From the NCBI GenBank assembly GCA_907165135.1, contig OU015567.1, positions 9,305,001-9,369,000 of the forward strand: a stretch of 64,000 nucleotides of DNA, read 5' to 3'. Both the position numbers and the translations under genes were made by a program. Below are positions 1 to 12,242 of the stretch, in pieces. The stretch comes from Oikopleura dioica (taxonomy: Eukaryota; Chordata; Appendicularia; Copelata; Oikopleuridae). A model generated the notes under the pieces. It did no database searches, had not been told where the DNA came from, and saw only the letters and a list, made by a program, of their open reading frames with translations. Each line of letters opens with the position of its first letter. Position 1 is the first letter of the stretch.

Positions 1-293
1 GACGCAAGCTCGAAGAAGAAGCGAAGCTAGAAAAAGAAAGAATCGAAAAGGAAGAAGACGATCTACGCTTGATTGAAGAGAGAAAGGCACTTGTGCACAA
101 ACCAACCGCGATCAGGGGCCAAACGCCACCGCCAGAGCTTGATCTTGGCGACAAAACTTTGACAATGGTAAATTTTTGGTTGAAATCAAGAAAGACTAAC
201 ACATTTTAGCCTGAGTCGCCAAAGTTCCGGACATCCGCCCGTCTCCGGGCAAGAAAAAACAAGCAGAAAGACGACTCTGCCATGGAACTGTAA
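1..293 (+). CDS. TPX2: TPX2 spindle assembly factor, C-terminal end (partial)
   Basis: Two exons are visible (3-167 and 210-293) with a 42-bp GT-AG intron; the gene starts before the window. The 82 residues seen begin with a charged, Glu/Lys-rich helix, followed by an LVHKPTAIR segment and a final LTMPESPKF motif before the stop. This order matches the C-terminus of vertebrate TPX2 as I know it (VHKA.PIR, then LTVPVSPKF close to the end). TPX2 activates Aurora A and nucleates spindle microtubules. Only the tail is present, so the Aurora-binding N-terminus cannot be checked. It is the first of a run of same-strand housekeeping genes. The identification rests on short motifs but their spacing is right. 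Confidence 0.8.
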
Positions 294-522
294 AAAGAAC
301 ACATCACAAAAAAAAATCACCATCACGAAAAAAATAAACAAAAATTTCACATTCTGCCCATTTACACTTTTCACATTCCCTGTACCCTCCCTTCTCACTG
401 AAACGCACACAAAACTTGAACACGGACGTGTTCTTGTCGCTTCCATTTACTACACACTTTTTTTTTCAAAATAAATTTCGCCACCTTGGTGAAAAAAAAA
501 TATCTTGTGTTTTCTATACAGA

Positions 523-3500
523 ATGTCTCAAGGCTTTTACGAGTTGCTAGCAGCTTTGAGCTCGGAAGATAATGGAATTCGCAGTCAGGCAGAGGAGAAA
601 TATGCGTCTATAAGTGGAGAGCAGAAATTGCAAGTGTTGCTGCCTGCCATAGCTGATTCCGGTCTAGGCGATACAGCTAGACTTCTTGGTAAATAAAAGT
701 ACTTCGGCAGATCATGACTAAATTTTAAAGCTTCCGTTCTTCTCAGACGAACAATAACAGTTCAATGGGAAGATTGCTGGCAGCCCCTTAGCGCAAATGA
801 AACCAGTAACGTCAAATCGAATCTCCTTCAAGTTCTTCATAATCTGGTCTTTGGAAATGTTCCAATGAATGTTATCGTTACACGTAAGCTCGTCGATGCT
901 GTGGCTGAATTAGCAAGACGATTGATAGAAGACGCAGCGGAATTGAACTCCCCTGAACATGTTTGGCCAGAGATTCTCCAATTTCTATTTCAATGCGCGC
1001 AGTCCGAAAATGTCGAAGTCGCGCTTAATTTGATCCTCAACTGTCCGAGTATATTCGGACCTGATTTGGAGAAATATTCTGATGTTCTTAGAGAGCTTCT
1101 TCTGCAAAGTATGATGGATGATAAGCCGCTCGAGAGACGAGGGCTTGCTGTCAAAGTTGTCTGTAACATCGGTTAGTTAATCGAAATTCATGAATGTTAT
1201 CAATCGTTTGTTTAGTTCTTGAAGATCCCGATTCAAAGATCGTCAAATCCCTTCAATCAATCCTCCCACAGATAATTACAACTGTTGGCCAATACTCAGT
1301 GCAATGCGAAAACCCAGACGTCCTAACCGCGATTGTCGAACTTCAAGAAGCCCTTCCAAAGTTTATGAAGCCAGCAACAGTTGAGCTACTTCAAATTGCA
1401 ATTCAAATCGCCGAAAACAGAGATGTAAATGAAGACATCCGAACAATGGCAGTCGAAAGTTGCGTAACTCTTGGTGAGAGTCTTCCAGGACAAATCAGAA
1501 AGAAGGCTCCTCAAGCTATCGACAAGCTTTGCCTTGTCTGTCTTCAGATGATGATGGAGATTGACGAAGACCCAGAATGGGCGGATCAAACAGTTCCAGA
1601 GGATGACGACGAGGATTTGCCGAATGTGACTGTCGTTGGCGAGTCGAGTTTGGACAGAATTGCTCGATCTCTTGGAGGAAATACAGTTCTCAAATGTATC
1701 GCCCCGCAGATTGCTGAACTATTGAAACCTGAAAAAGTCTGGCAAGAAAAGCGTGCTGCTCTCTTAGGTATGCTTACAGGGTTCTCTCGTTTTTATCGAT
1801 TTATTTCAAGCTCTCTCTGCTATTGCTGAAGGAACAGCAAAATCCATCAAAAGCATTTTACCTGATCTTGTCCCTGCTATGCTCCCATACCTCCAAGATA
1901 AACACGCACGAGTCCGTCATGCTGCTTGTAATTGCGTCGGTCAATTGTCAACCGATTTGAGCCCAGAAATGCAAAAAATGTTCCACTCCGAAATTCTTCA
2001 AAAGTAACTTCTTCTATTTGTATATGTTTTTATCAATTAAAGTCTCGTGCCTGTCCTCGACGACCCCTGCACTCGTGTTCGAACTCATGCCGGCGCTGCC
2101 TTAGTCAACTTTATCGATGACGCTCCTAAATCCGTTCTTATGCCTTATTTGGAGCCTCTCTCTCAGAAATTAGCCACAGTTCTTGAGCAACACCTTCAAT
2201 CCACTGGTCCCTTCATGGTTCTTGAACAGCTTTGCACTACCGTTGCTGCTGTTGCTGATAAAGTCGAGAAAGATTTCGCGAGCCAGTATAATTTGTTTAT
2301 GCCTAATCTTATGAGCTTGTTGAACGCGACGGAGAATGCGAAATGCCCAGAAAATGAAGGTGCTTAGAAATCGAGGGAGACATTATTTTAATTCTTTCAG
2401 GTGATCCGGATCTTCGACTTCTTCGAGGAAAAACTATCGAGTGTGTCTCTCTGATTGGCCTTGCTGTTGGTAAAGAGCACTTCCTCAAGGATGGTCACGG
2501 AATCATGCAGCAGCTTGTTAATACTCAGCAAGACATCAACAAATGGGCTGACGACGATCCACAAATTTCTTACATGATCAGCGCGTGGGCTCGCCTCTGT
2601 CAGATTCTCGGGGATGAATTCCACCAATATTTGCCGCTTGTGATGGGTCCCTTGATGAAAGCGGCTCGATTCCAGCCTCAAGTGCAGCTAGTAGACCCAG
2701 ACGAAGAAGAGAAGGAAGATGATGATAACTGGGAATTTGTGAATATCGGTGGGGGACAGTCATTTGGCATCGCCACCGCTGGGCTCGAGGAAAAAGCAAC
2801 AGCTTGCTCGATGCTAGTCTGCTACGCCAAAGAACTTGGAGGAAAGTTTGGTAATTATGTCGAAGAAGTCGCGCAATTGATGATTCCAATGCTCAAGTTC
2901 TACTTTCACGACGCAGTTCGCTGCTCAGCTGCCCAAGCTATTTCCCCGTTGATCAATGTGACAGCAGAAAGTAAAGGATTGGAAGCTGCGAATGAATTGT
3001 GGAAACACGCATTTAAGGAAATCCTGGGTGCCTTAGAATCTGAGCCAGAAAGTGAGATTGTGGTAAGTATCTTTTCATTTAGAAAATCTTGATTGTTTTT
3101 AGGGCTTCCTGTTTGGGGCTATTTCAGATGTCTCTGAAATTTTGGGAAAGAACTTTTTGGGAAGCGAAGAAAACATCGCCAAAGTGTTTGAACTTGTGGG
3201 AACTCGATTGTCCGAGCATATCGAGCGATCGAATAATCGAATCAAGGCAAGAACAGACGAGGATTACGATGAAGAGGTCGAGGAGGACTTGCAGGTTGAA
3301 GATGAGGAGGATGGCTTCGTTTTGAACAAGAGTAATTTATTGTTGAATGTATCTACTATCATTATTGTTTAGTTTCGGATGTATTCCACAGTTCTTTCGG
3401 TCTAATGGGAGGTTCTTTATTGCCCTTCTTTGAAAAGTCCATGAAAGAGCAGATGATCGAACTAATCAAGCCACAGCGAGTTTGGTCTGACAGACAGTGG

Positions 3501-4349
3501 GGACTTTGCCTCTGGGATGACATCATCGAGTTCTGCGGGGAAGACTCCTGGCAGTATTCAGAGCTTTACATCCAGGCTCTTGCTCGAGGAATCAACGATC
3601 AGCAACCCGAAGTCCGTCAAGCAGCATCATATGGAGTCGGTATTCTTGGAAAGTGTGGACCACAGGCGGCTCAACAAATGCTTGCGCCATTTGTCGAACA
3701 GCTAGCGAAGGTCATCGAGGGTCCCCTAGGAAGAGGAGGAGACAATCCTGAACAGACTGAAGCTACGGAAAATGCGATCAGGTATTACTACAGCAGAAGC
3801 CTTGATATAATGATTTTTAGCGCTGTTGCTAAGATTCTTCAACACAGACCCAACTGCGCGTCGCTTGAAGATTGGCTAGAGCGTTTCCTTACATGGCTAC
3901 CAGTCAACGAGGATACAGAAGAAAGCGTAAACACTTACAGCTTCTTGGCCAACTTGCTTGAATATGGAAATGTAAATTTCTCTGCTCTGCATTTTTTCAA
4001 CTTGTTTAGGAATCAGCACATGCGCACACCAACAGAATTATCTTCCTGTTGGCTGAAGCACTGACGTCAGGAGGACTTGATGAAGATGAGGAAGCCCGTG
4101 AACGAGTGACGAGGATTTGTGCAAGTGTAAAAGATGTATGTGAAAAAATTTCAGTATCTAATCAGATCTCCGTATTTGGGTCTATCCCTTAGGGCGGGGC
4201 CGTCTAGAGCGCGTGATTTGGATCAAACTAGTCTGAAGAAGATTTTTGTAAACGAGTATTTATAGGGAAATCGAGAGCTATGGAACGCAGTCCTTGGCCA
4301 AGTCGGTCAAGTGAAGGTCAGTCGTCTTCCAGCGGAACTACAAAATTAA
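523..4349 (+). CDS. IPO5: Importin-5 (karyopherin beta-3, RanBP5)
   Basis: Eleven exons (523-688, 761-1171, 1216-1767, 1811-2003, 2043-2359, 2401-3062, 3103-3331, 3373-3781, 3821-3971, 4010-4135, 4266-4349) join to 1,099 residues, essentially the length of human IPO5 (1,097). Importin-5 carries ribosomal proteins, histones and other cargo into the nucleus under RanGTP control. Family landmarks seen in order include RGKTIECVSLIGLAVGKE, DDPQISYMISAWARLCQILG, a WEFVNIGG stretch, and the acidic TDEDYDEEVEEDL segment followed by DRQWGLCLWDD. The protein is HEAT repeats throughout. The start is the first Met, directly after an AG acceptor at 521-522, which suggests trans-splicing. The last intron (4136-4265, 130 bp) is longer than the others. 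All phases agree. Confidence 0.96.
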
Positions 4350-4659
4350 AGAGAAAGAGAATTTAAAAAGAGATAAAAAGAGCTCCTACTGTTGACAAAC
4401 CTCATTTTGCAAAACCACAACTAGTTTATTCAATTGTATATGTTTTTGTTGCTAGTATCATAATTCCACTCTAGTTCATATTGCCTATCTGTAACCTTTT
4501 CCCGACAAAATCAACTGTAAGTGGTCGTTTGTTAAAAGAATTCATGACTTTGTCGATTTGTTACGGACGAATACATAATTTAAAAGCCCCGTCGGAAGAG
4601 TCCGACTGGAATGCACGAAAACAAATCTAAAATCTGAAAATTTCGCGTTTTAGAAAAAT
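4350..4659 (+). other. IPO5-MTHFD2 intergenic region
   Basis: AT-rich spacer of 310 bp with no supportable coding exon. It should hold the IPO5 3'UTR and the promoter or outron of the next gene. It ends with a GTTTTAG acceptor 6 nt before the next ATG. Confidence 0.6.
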
Positions 4660-5717
4660 ATGGCGTGTCAATTCTTTCGAGGCAAATATTTGGCGGACCG
4701 AATGCTTAATAATATCAAGCAAGAAGTTTACAAACGCCAGGTTCGTCCAAAGCTCTTAGCCGTTTTGGTCGGCGATGATCCGGCTTCGCAAGTCTATCTT
4801 CGCCACAAGGAGAACGCGTGCAACTATGTGGGGATAGGTACTCCGTGTGATTCTCCTCCTTGCTAACATTACCGTTCTTCTTTTACATAATTCTTTCAGC
4901 TTCGGAGATAATTCGAGTACCCGAGACTCACTCTACTGCGATGGTATCTGAAATTCTCGTTGACGCAGGAGAGCGAGAAGATGTCGACGGCATCCTCCTT
5001 CAGCTTCCTGTTCCTGATCATTTGGACGAGCGATTTCTCTGCAACCTCATTCCCCCGACTAAAGACGTCGACGCGCACAATGCTGCGTCTATCGGAAATC
5101 TCGTGTACGGCCGCGGCATCTTCGTCCCTCCCACTGCTTCTGCAGTTGCTCACTGCATTCAAGAAAATGGCATCGACACCTTTGGAAAGCGCGTTCTCGT
5201 TGTAGGCAGATCGCGCCATTGTGGTCTGCCAATAACGCTCATCATGCAAGGCTTTAGGACACACCCCGAGCTTCCTGACGTTGGAGAAGCCACTGTCACC
5301 ATGGCACACAGGTTCAAAGGGCTTATCACTTTTTGTTAGTCTTTTTACGTAATTAGACATACGAGCGAGTCAGATCTTGTCAACATCGCGTCGAATTCTG
5401 ACATCATCATCTCCGCCGCCGGTGTTCCAGGACTCATCCGTCCACAAATGATCAAAGATGGCGCGATCTTGATCGACATCGGCTTCTCGAGAAAGATCTC
5501 CGGCAGCACAGTTGGCAAAGTGCGACTTATGGGCGACATTCATCCGGATTGCAGAGCGCGAGCGTCGTTTATCACGCCTGTTCCTGGTGGAATCGGTCCT
5601 CTGACGGTTGCCCATCTTGTCAGAAATACGCTGAATGCACATTTGCATGCGAATGGTCTTCCACGCGCTTCCCTTGCTTCTCTCTGCCGCCCAGAATTTG
5701 AAGATGAATTGGAATAA
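4660..5717 (+). CDS. MTHFD2: Bifunctional methylenetetrahydrofolate dehydrogenase/cyclohydrolase (MTHFD2 type)
   Basis: Three exons (4660-4837, 4900-5311, 5357-5717) give 316 residues. The enzyme oxidises 5,10-methylene-THF and hydrolyses 5,10-methenyl-THF to 10-formyl-THF in one-carbon metabolism. Landmarks are the catalytic Tyr/Lys pair in VYLRHKENA, the VDGILLQLPVP loop, VGRSRHCGLPIT in the dinucleotide-binding region and TPVPGGIGPLTV near the end. It lacks the formate-THF ligase of MTHFD1. The usual KDVDGF is KDVDAH here. A mitochondrial presequence is not obvious: the protein starts MACQFFRGKYLA, already within the folate domain, so location is uncertain. The first Met follows a TTTTAG acceptor. 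MTHFD2 and MTHFD2L cannot be separated by eye. Confidence 0.9.
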
Positions 5718-5833
5718 GGGAACTAATAGATTCAAGTTCAATTCTTGCCATTCTTTATACTGCTCTTTACGTTCACACTGTTCCTCTTCAATAAACCGAA
5801 ATAGCTCAAGCTTAAAATTGCTCCTTTTGAAGA

Positions 5834-8800
5834 ATGGTTTCCAAGAAAAGGGAGCCAGATTCGACCGGGCCGAGTAGTAAAAAGCAGAAACGCTCAGACT
5901 CAGATCCACAGGAGAACGAAATCAATTGGTATAAGCCGGGTGATATTGAACGAAAATGGGGTAAAAAGTGGGGACGTCCAGAGGGAGAGAAAGGAGAAGA
6001 CCTCGTCTTCCAGCAGATTGATTTGGATAAATTCGTCGAGTTTGAAAACGGGGATCCAAAACCGACCATCCGAATTTATGGCACCGATAAAAAAAGGATC
6101 ATCAATCTGTCTTTATGTCAATGGTTTCAAGCCATACTTCTATGTTCCAGCACCAAAAGGCTTCACTGAGGACTACTGCGGCCAATTTGTGAAAGAGCTC
6201 AACGACCGAGTTGTAAGCAATCTCGGTTCTCGCGCAGGAATTATGAAGGGCGTTACAAAAGCTGTACTCGGAGCAGAAATGTGCGAGAAGGAAGATATCT
6301 ACGGATACAACTCACAGGGAAAAGTGCCATTTATAAAAATAACTGTTGCTTCTTGGCAGCTAATGACGCCGTGTAAAAATGTGTTGGAGCCGGGATGGAA
6401 AGTGACGACTGACAATGGTCAATTTCATCACAATTTTAAAATGTTCGAAAGTCACATCGATTACGAAGTCCGTTTCATGGTCGATTGCAAAGTCAGAGGA
6501 GCGTCTTGGGTAACAGTTCCTCACGGAAAATATCAGCGAAGATGGGATAAGGTAAGGAAAGTATCCAAACCATGACAAAAATCAATCTGTAGCAAACAAC
6601 CTGCTCTATTGAAGCCGATGTACACTTCTCTGACTTAATTCCTCATGAACCTGAAGGTGAATGGGCGGACATCGCCCCCATGCGAATCTTCAGTTATGAT
6701 ATCGAATGCGCAGGACGAAAGGGTATCTTTCCAGAGCCGGAACATGACCCCGTCATTCAAATTGCTTGTATGGTGCAAAATCAAGGTTAGTCTGACGAAA
6801 AGCATTCAGAGATTTTTGATATTTTAGGCGATGCATCCAAAAATGGTAAAAAAGTGTAGATTAAGGTGTTTCGAATCATTTTTTACTAATTGGTTCACCA
6901 TTAATCAATTAATTAGAAAGATCAGAGCTCGAATTCGCTTGATTCTATGTGCACTAATTCAATTATTCGTGGTCTGATGTTTACTTTAGGTGAACCCTCG
7001 CCGTTTATTCGGATGATTTTTACACTGAACTCTTGCAGTCCCATCGTTGGCAACCACGTCTTCTGCTACGAGAAAGAAATTGACATGCTGGAAGGCTTTG
7101 CCGAACTTATTCGTCTCGTTGACCCTGATATTATTACAGGCTATAATATCATGAACTTCGATACTTCATACCTTGGTAAATAATTCTCGGTAGATAACAA
7201 CTCATGAAACTTTTAGTAAACCGAGCGAATACGCTCAAGAGTAAAACCTTCCCCTTCCTCGGCCGTGTCCGAAACACCGCTTCCAAAGTACGTGATGCCA
7301 AATTCTCGTCCAAGCAAATGGGCACGAGGGAATACAAAGAGGTAAATATTGATGGCAGAATCCAACTCGACGTCATGGTCTCTATCGTTCAAAACTACAA
7401 ACTCCGATCTTACAACTTAAACGCAGTTTCCTACCATTTCTTGAAAGAGCAAAAAGAAGATGTCCACCATTCAATCATTTCTGATTTGCAAGCAGGAGAT
7501 GAATCAGATCGACGACGATTGGTGAGTACTCTTCCTTGATTTCACCGACCGATAATTTATTCAAGGCTGTTTACTGCCTCAAAGATGCGTTGCTACCACT
7601 TCGACTCATGGACAAGCTGATGTTTGTGGTGAATACAATGGAAATGGCGAGAGTAACGGGTGTCCCTGTGTCTTATCTTCTTACTCGAGGACAATCTGTT
7701 AAAGTCATGGCCCAGGTAAAAATCATTTTGACCTGCTTGAGATAATTTCTTATCAGCTTCTACGTGAGTCCTCGATTCGTGATCTTGTCATGCCTGTTTT
7801 GAAAACAGAGCAGTCTGATCAGTACGAGGGAGCAACAGTCATCGACCCGATCCGTGGCTACTACAAAGAGCCCATCACGACTTTGGATTTTGCCTCTCTT
7901 TATCCCTCAATCATGCGCGCGCACAATCTATGCTATACAACACTGTTACAAAATAAATTAGAGCGCTCGAAACTTTCTCCGGATCAGTTCATAAAAACTC
8001 CGACTGGTGATGAATTCGTCAAACCAGAAGTCCGGGAGGGCCTTCTACCGATGATTTTGAAAAATCTTCTTGAAGCTCGAGGAAGAGCGAAGAAAGAACT
8101 CAAAATCGAGAAATGTCCTTTCAAGAAAAAAGTGTTGGATGGTCGACAGCTTGCTCTGAAAATTTCGGCCAACTCTGTCTATGGTTTCACCGGAGCGCAG
8201 GTTGGAAAGCTTCCGTGCTTGCCAATATCTGGATCTGTTACCGCTTTTGGCCGAATGATGATTGACGAGACAAAGAGACACGTTGAGGCAAACTACACCA
8301 GAGGTAAAAACTATTAAATGTTCGTTATTTCAAATGGACTCTAGCCAACGGATACGAGCATGACGCCCAAGTTGTTTACGGTGATACTGATTCTGTCATG
8401 ATCAAATTCGGAACAGACTCGATCGCGAAATCCTTTGAGCTTGGTACTGAGGCAGCAAAATTTGTTACGGCCAAATTCATCCAACCAATCAAACTGGAGT
8501 TTGAAAAAGTCTACTGTCCGTATCTTCTTATCAACAAAAAGCGATACGCAGGGCTTTACTACTCATCCAATCCGGAGAAGCATGATAAGATGGATTGCAA
8601 GGTAAGGTTTTCACAAAAGCTTTTGTCAACGATAAAACAAGGGTATCGAAACTGTCCGTCGTGATAATTGCCGACTTGCTTCTGAGCTCATCTCCAAATG
8701 CCTTGACATGATGTTGATCAACCGGGACCCAGAAGGCGCGGTTGAGTACGCAAAAGACACCATCAGAGATCTTCTTCTCAATCGAGTTGATATCTCCAAG

Positions 8801-9603
8801 CTAGTCATCACAAAAGAACTGACGCAGAAAGCCGAGGGATACGCTTCAAAGCAGGCACACTGCGAACTCGCCGAACGAATGCGAAAGAGAGACCCAGGAT
8901 CCGCACCGCAGCTCGGTGATCGAGTACCCTATGTGTTCATCAAAAAGCCAAAGAACACACCTGCTTATGAGAAGGCAGAAGATCCGCTCTATGTGCTTGA
9001 CAACTCAGTTCCAATCGATGCTGGTGAGTCTCAAATGAACATCTCCTTACTAAAATTTTCAAAGAACATTATCTTCACCATTCGCTTGAAAATCCTCTTC
9101 TTCGGATTTTCGAGCCTGTTCTTGGTGAAGCAAAGGCGAAATCCGTACTTTTCAAGGGAGATCACACTCGAGTCAAAGCTGTGACGACTTCAAAAGTTGG
9201 TGGACTTTTCAAATTCACCCAGAAGCGAGAGACATGCATGGGATGCAAAGGTACACTATCTCTTCTTTCCATCGTACTTATTTGACTTCAGCGGCGATGC
9301 CAAAGGGTGTTGATGGAAATGTCTGCCCGAGCTGCAAAGAGAACGAAATCGAGCTCTACTTGAGCCACAAGGCGGAGCTCGATGATCTTCGAATTGATTT
9401 TAACAAGCTCTGGAGCCAGTGCCAGCGCTGTCAGAAGCACATGCAGAAGGAAGTTCTTTGTTCCAACTGCGACTGTCCGATTTTCTATCGCCGAAAGGTA
9501 AATGCTCTGTTTGATTGAAAATACTGAAGAAATTTAGAAAATCCGCTCCGATCTGATGAAAGCAGAAAAGGCTGTTGCCAAATTTGGTCCCATCGACTGG
9601 TGA
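5834..9603 (+). CDS. POLD1: DNA polymerase delta catalytic subunit
   Basis: Twelve exons (5834-6551, 6593-6785, 6828-6845, 6990-7175, 7217-7521, 7566-7715, 7757-8303, 8345-8601, 8642-9023, 9065-9250, 9292-9497, 9538-9603) encode about 1,070 residues (human 1,107). Exonuclease motif I is [10 protein letters not shown], polymerase motif A is [10 protein letters not shown] and motif C is YGDTDSVM. The C-terminus carries CysA (CMGCK...CPSC) for zinc and CysB (CQRC...CSNCDC), which binds an Fe-S cluster and subunit B. Two oddities: exon 3 is an 18-nt microexon, and the reading frame slips by one base at an A7 run (6089-6095); six As would keep [13 protein letters not shown] in frame and make the coding length a multiple of three. 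No key catalytic residue is missing. The start lies 1 nt after a TTTTGAAG acceptor, 116 bp downstream of MTHFD2. Confidence 0.95.
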
Positions 9604-9756
9604 AAAATAGCCCTCTCTCAGAGAGTCTCTAGAGAGATGTATTAGTTCAATATCTCACACATCACTTATCCTCAGTTACAATTTGCACTGCCGAATGTCA
9701 CACAATACATTTCCAGCAAGCTCATCCATCAGATTCGCATTATTTTAGAAGAAAAA

Positions 9757-11072
9757 ATGCCACGAAGTCGGATTTCGGAAACATCATCAGCTGACCGTGT
9801 CGTTGTCGTTTCTGCCCCTGGAAAGCTGATTCTTTCAGGCGAACATTCAGTTGTCTACGGTCATCCAGCTCTAGCAACAGCTCTTCAGTTGCGTTTGAGC
9901 ATTCGGCTAGAACGTTGCCATACGAACAGTATTGCATTGATTTCTCAGGTATGATAGCAAGGAGGAGTACAGACAGTAACTGACTAAAGACGTTTAGCTT
10001 ATCGCTGAGCCTAGAAAAATATGCCGAATGGTGGGCTGACCCCTCGCTTCGCCTGAATGACACTCAAGACAACATAGAAAGGATAAAAGAACTCATATCA
10101 GCAGGTTGTGAATCAAAATATGAATTTCAAATTACCTCTTGCTAGAGTTTGAAGGTATAACAGGCCCAGCTGTTTGCTCCTTCATGGCACTTGTTTTTGT
10201 TGCCGGCGAATATACGGAGCTGACTGTCCAAGCCTATCTCTTACGATTACTAGTCAAATACCTCTTGGCGCTGGGCTGGGCTCATCTGCCTCACTCTCCG
10301 CAGCTCTTGCGGGCGTAATCCTAGTCGATAGTGGTCAGATTTCCGAAGCAACAGGCGGAAACGGAACCTTTACCACGCACGAGAGGGGGCTTATACGCGA
10401 TCTAGCAAGGTCAGGAGAATAAACAAACGCTCATTGACTGCTTTATAGCACCTGTGAAAACATATTCCACAGTCGATCCTCTGGTATCGACACAACAGTG
10501 ATTATAGAAGGCGGTCTCATCAAATACCAACCGGGAAATTTCGAACCATTCCAGATCAACCACTCACCTCGAATACTGATTGTAGAAACTCATGTAGAGG
10601 TAAATGTAACCAATCAACCTTGTATGATCAAAATTTAAAGCGATCCACAGCTCAACTTGTTGAGTTCGTCCGACGCAGACGTGATCGTCTAACGGATATT
10701 GTAAACGGAGTCATGTCTGCTCTATCAGAATGCGTACATAAGTGGCTCGAACTGTTTCAATCCGAAGATATCCTCGGCTCGTATCAACAACAACGAGAAT
10801 TGGTGGAAATCAATCAACACTTACTCGCCTCCTTAGGTGTATCCCACGCCTCCCTCGATGCGATAGTCTCTGCTGCAAGCGAAGTTGGTCTTGCAGCGAA
10901 ACTAACCGGTGCAGGAGGGGCGGCTGCGCGATGGTTTTACTTCCACCGAGGTGAGATCAAGCTTATGATTGCTTTATTTGAACTAAAGAAAAGCTGACAA
11001 TGTTGTACAGATTCTGGAGCTCAGCAACTAGGTTTTCTTCGAGTTTTCGCGCCTTCAGTATTTGTGGGATAA
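9757..11072 (+). CDS. MVK: Mevalonate kinase (frame-broken in this sequence)
   Basis: Six exons (9757-9948, 9998-10104, 10146-10409, 10449-10599, 10641-10950, 11011-11072) give about 361 residues. The enzyme phosphorylates mevalonate in isoprenoid and sterol synthesis. GHMP-kinase motifs are visible: APGKLILSGEHSVVYGHPAL at the start, the ATP-binding IPLGAGLGSSASLS, SSGIDTTV, and the third motif KLTGAGG. Frame does not run cleanly: exon 2 (A5 at 10015-10019), the T5 at 10194-10198 and the G4 at 10917-10920 each look one base off; an extra G at the last would restore GAGGGGCAMV, but then a compensating base is needed before exon 6. The changes would sum to zero, so total length is a multiple of three. 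Consensus error is favoured, pseudogene possible. The start follows a TATTTTAG acceptor. Confidence 0.88.
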
Positions 11073-11095
11073 AGCTTTGCAATCCTTCCAGGATC

Positions 11096-12135
11096 TTAAA
11101 CTCGATTAGAATCGTTATTCTGGAGATTTGAGTTCATTCTTACCCTCCGCCCAAATTTCCGTTCGGTATCCATCTGTGACGGATCGATTGGTATAAAAAT
11201 TGTATCCGCTGAAGGGCCTTTGGCGAGGCGGTCGTTGACAGTGTAGGCTAGTTGCAAGATCGAAACGAGATCTTGATGAGTTTGCCCGTTCATCAGCTCA
11301 TTTAGTATAAATTCCAGAAGATTTCGAGTGAGTATGTTGCCGTTGAAGAGCTCTCCGATCATTCTTGACACAGTGAGAGTGGTTCTCGATAGTTTTCTTA
11401 CCTAACAACGCCGAGCTGTCTGTTTTCTCCGTAAAAGTTTTTTACCAGAAGATCGACTAGGATTTCGCGGAATCCTCTCAATTTGATATTTTCTGCCATT
11501 GCTTGTTTCACGCTTATACAGACGTACTTGTCATTTTCGCCAGTAACGAAACCGAAATGATCGAGCTTGAAGTGCATGTTGATGCAGAACTTGGTGTAGA
11601 TTGGTGCAAATTGAGGCTTTTTAACGCATGCGTCGACTATCTGCCGAATACAGTTTTCTAGGGAGTCGTGGTCGTATGGCTTTGATCCTTATGAGAAATT
11701 TGATAAACATGTTTCTGATTTAAATATTTACCATTTATGAATTCATCTACGAGTGCCGTTTGCTGCTTGTTTGTAGTAGTTTCACAGGTAATATATTCCT
11801 GAATACGGATTACTGAATATCATAAAACGAATGTCAATTACCAGTATTTCTTCCAGCGTGAGACATTTTTCAGGTTTCTTCAATTCTTGGGCAATACTCA
11901 CTTCCGTATTTACTTGCGGTTTTTGTTTTTGAGGCTCTCGAACTTGCCGGGCTAACTGCTGTCGAACTTGTCGAACGCGAGGCTGTTGAGGTTGCTGCTG
12001 AGGTGGGGGTACTGTGTGCGGCAATCCTTGAAGCTGACGAACACTAGGATGTTCCCAGCCTCGATTTCCTGTCTTCGGGGCACTTTTTTCAGGAACTTTT
12101 ACCGGTCTTTCGGGCTTTCTCTCTGCCTTCTGCAT
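11096..12135 (-). CDS. MIF4G-domain protein (eIF4G/PAIP1-like, short)
   Basis: Four minus-strand exons (12135-11842, 11798-11732, 11687-11402, 11363-11096) give 304 residues with introns of 38-44 bp. The first ~95 residues are basic and Pro/Gln-rich. Then comes an all-helical region with the MIF4G signature: SLENCIRQIVDACVKKPQFA, a YTKFCINM helix, and VRMIGELFNGNIL, which matches the eIF4G IKFIGELFKLKML position. Such domains bind eIF4A or eIF3 in translation control. No eIF4E-binding or MA3 domain is seen. The stop is 24 bp from the stop of the convergent mevalonate kinase gene, so the 3'UTRs must nearly meet or overlap. The exact family (PAIP1, CTIF, truncated eIF4G) is not resolved, and the last ~20 residues could be altered by an unrecognised intron. 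Confidence 0.78.
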
Positions 12136-12242
12136 TTTCGTCTTTGAACTGACTCCGTAAAAGACGCGGTCAGTGAAAGCGTGTCTAGAAAAGTATTATT
12201 AGGTCTTTTTCAATCTAGAAAAATCAGAATAATTTTCAGTGG
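12136..12242. promoter_or_regulatory. Compact divergent promoter region
   Basis: Only 107 bp separate the start of the minus-strand MIF4G gene from the start of the plus-strand 49-residue ORF. Both promoters, plus any outron, must fit here or reach into the neighbouring coding DNA. A TTTTCAG acceptor lies at 12233-12239, just before the plus-strand ATG. Confidence 0.45.

Noticed and set aside
186-446. Minus-strand ORF of 86 codons over the TPX2 3' end
   Set aside because: Overlaps a real exon, low-complexity Phe/Val-rich translation of an A/T-rich 3'UTR, no start context or splice support.
4896-5360. 154-codon minus-strand ORF opposite MTHFD2
   Set aside because: Shadow of the conserved exon on the other strand; no domain and no acceptor before its Met.
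6089-6100. Programmed frameshift in POLD1 at A7
   Set aside because: A AAA AAG resembles a slippery heptamer, but the shift needed is +1 not -1, no POLD1 is known to need recoding, and similar breaks occur in other genes here.
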